Shown one piece after another: positions 9,378 through 10,510 of a DNA stretch of 10,510 nucleotides. Both the position numbers and the translations under genes were made by a program. The notes under the pieces were generated by a model. The model made no database searches. It had not been told where the DNA came from and worked only from the letters and a program-made list of their open reading frames with translations. The number at the start of each line of letters is the position of its first letter. Positions within the stretch are counted from its first letter, which is position 1. This DNA comes from Thermogutta sp. (lineage in GTDB: Bacteria; Planctomycetota; Planctomycetia; Pirellulales; Thermoguttaceae). The stretch spans positions 1-10,510 of the forward strand of contig NZ_JACIYL010000066.1 in the NCBI RefSeq assembly GCF_014359955.1, in the 5' to 3' direction.

Positions 9378-10510
9378 TGACCGTCGCCGTCTGGCCCTTC
9401 TCCTCCGCGAAAAAGCCATTCGTCACGCCCGCCGCGAGCTGCTGGCTTTCACCCTCTTCACGAAACCGGATTACCAGGTTAACTGGCACCATCGACTTCT
9501 AGCCGCGAAACTCCAGCAACTAGAGGCAGGGCAGATCAAAAGACTGATTGTCTGTCTGCCGCCCCAGCACGGAAAATCCGAGCTGGTCTGCCGCCGCTTT
9601 CCGGCCTGGGTCTTAGGCCGCAATCCTGCCACACGGATCATCGCCTGCACGCATACGGCCACCCTGGCTGAGGCCCACAGCCGGGATGTGCAGCGGATCA
9701 TGGATTCGCCGGATTATCGGGAAGTGTTTCCCGGTGTCCTGCTTCCCGGCCGGGAATCACGCCTGCCCGGCCGCTTTAAGCGGACGGACGACTACTGGGA
9801 ACTGGCCCAGGGAGGGTATTTTCGGGCCGCCGGTGTGGGCGGGGCGATCACCGGCCTCCGCTTCGATCTGGGGATCATCGACGACCCGGTGAAGAGTCGC
9901 GAGGAGGCGGAGAGCCCGGTCTACAGACAGCGGATCTGGGAGTGGTTCACCAGTGATTTTTTCACCCGCCGGGCCCGCGACGCGCGGATCGTCGTGTGCA
10001 TGACCCGCTGGCACAAGGATGACCTGGTGGGACGGCTTCTCAAGCAAGCCGAGGCCGAGGGGGAAGCGTGGAATCTGGTGGAACTCCCGGCCCTCTGCCG
10101 CGAGGACCGCAAACACCCCCAGGACCCCCGCAGTCCTGGGCAGGCCCTCTGGCCCGGCTTTCTCGATGAGGATGCCCTGGAGAAGACGCGACGGCAGGAC
10201 CTGCGGGCCTTCGCCGCCCTCTATCAGCAGGATCCGGCGGAAGCGGCCGGCACCGAGTGGCCCGCGAGTTACTTCGGCGACTGGCTCTGGCTGGACGAAT
10301 CCCGCTGGCCGCCCCCCGTGGACCACTGGATCATGGCCATCGATCCCAGTCGGGGGCGGGCCGATCTGCCCGGGGACGACACGGCGATTGTGGTCCTGGG
10401 TGTGGCCCCCGACCGGGCCCTCCTCTACCTGGATGCCGAGATCGAGCCGCGGACCCCCGAGGAGACCATCCGCCGGGCGCTGCAGCTTTACGAGACGTAT
10501 CGCCCGCGGT
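9325..10510 (+). CDS. terL: Terminase large subunit (ATPase-nuclease), N-terminal 395 aa, runs off window
   Basis: Motor and nuclease of DNA packaging; the gene has no stop before the window end. Walker A is CLPPQHGKSE (K84), the usual terminase variant. Walker B is DLGIIDDPV (D181 to V189, with D186, D187). The coupling motif is VVCMTRWHKDDLVGRLL (223-239). Residues 293-316 carry LRAFAALYQQDPAEAAGTEW, the hinge found before the nuclease domain, which begins with MAIDPSRGRADLPGDDTAIV (338-356; D340 and D351/D352 probable metal ligands). ATG 9325 is the only plausible start in frame; it lies inside terS (53-nt overlap) and has no clear ribosome binding site, so it is probably coupled to terS translation. 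The family is the HK97/Terminase_6-like group. Confidence 0.93.
   Translation, partial: MSSSKKRSSDAVGPSNLDDRRRLALLLREKAIRHARRELLAFTLFTKPDYQVNWHHRLLAAKLQQLEAGQIKRLIVCLPPQHGKSELVCRRFPAWVLGRNPATRIIACTHTATLAEAHSRDVQRIMDSPDYREVFPGVLLPGRESRLPGRFKRTDDYWELAQGGYFRAAGVGGAITGLRFDLGIIDDPVKSREEAESPVYRQRIWEWFTSDFFTRRARDARIVVCMTRWHKDDLVGRLLKQAEAEGEAWNLVELPALCREDRKHPQDPRSPGQALWPGFLDEDALEKTRRQDLRAFAALYQQDPAEAAGTEWPASYFGDWLWLDESRWPPPVDHWIMAIDPSRGRADLPGDDTAIVVLGVAPDRALLYLDAEIEPRTPEETIRRALQLYETYRPR

Noticed and set aside
9757..10326. Leftward open frame of 189 codons opposite the large terminase
   Set aside because: It is antisense to well-conserved terminase motifs, and such frames are expected in GC-rich coding DNA.
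1..10510. tRNA or rRNA genes
   Set aside because: No cloverleaf-compatible arrangement or rRNA-like segment was seen on either strand by eye; a tRNAscan run would settle it.

Overview
The window is the left arm of a tailed (double-stranded DNA) bacteriophage or integrated prophage of a moderately GC-rich bacterium. It runs from a tyrosine integrase to the first part of the large terminase subunit. All recognisable genes point rightward except one small gene at 1284-1691. Genes are tightly packed with ATGA/TGATG-type overlaps, and most starts have clear GGAG-type ribosome binding sites. The host cannot be named from sequence alone. A planctomycete is plausible from the style of the replication protein N-terminus, the C-terminal CPTGQCP tail of a secreted protein and the phage-borne csrA, but this is inference.

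Layout. Positions 1-281 are an AT-rich left edge and a hairpin-containing leader. 282-1151 is the integrase, followed by a nested hairpin and a strong terminator. 1284-1691 (minus) is a small protein with a winged-helix-like C-terminal half. It is divergent from recT across a control region holding a minus-strand promoter, a 10-bp palindrome and a second rightward terminator. 1814-2695 is recT. 2749-2961 is csrA, whose 53-nt leader holds six GGA motifs. 2910-3908 is a cassette of four small unrecognised genes, two of which share a tryptophan-rich C-terminal motif.

The replication block follows: two back-to-back hairpins (3914-3953), a phage-O-like replication initiator (3980-4993) with a helicase-loader-like gene overlapping its end (4983-5621), a small cysteine-rich protein (5636-5875), and a RusA Holliday-junction resolvase (5878-6252). 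Inside the initiator gene, five TCCGGAC repeats spaced 11-12 bp are followed at once by a 54-nt AT-rich purine tract. This is the architecture of the lambda origin inside gene O and is the best candidate for the replication origin.

After a small unknown gene (6249-6572) a new unit begins, probably from an extended -10 promoter giving a leaderless message. It holds an HTH/zinc-ribbon protein (6615-7091), a secreted proline-rich thioredoxin-fold-like protein (7115-7870), a papain-family (C1A) cysteine peptidase with a complete catalytic set (7867-8661), an XhlA/holin-like coiled-coil membrane protein (8680-8928), and the small (8928-9377) and large (9325 to past the window end) terminase subunits. 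Integration, recombination and replication genes on the left and packaging genes on the right form a normal temperate-phage plan. The CsrA, the small-gene cassette and the peptidase group are the unusual parts.
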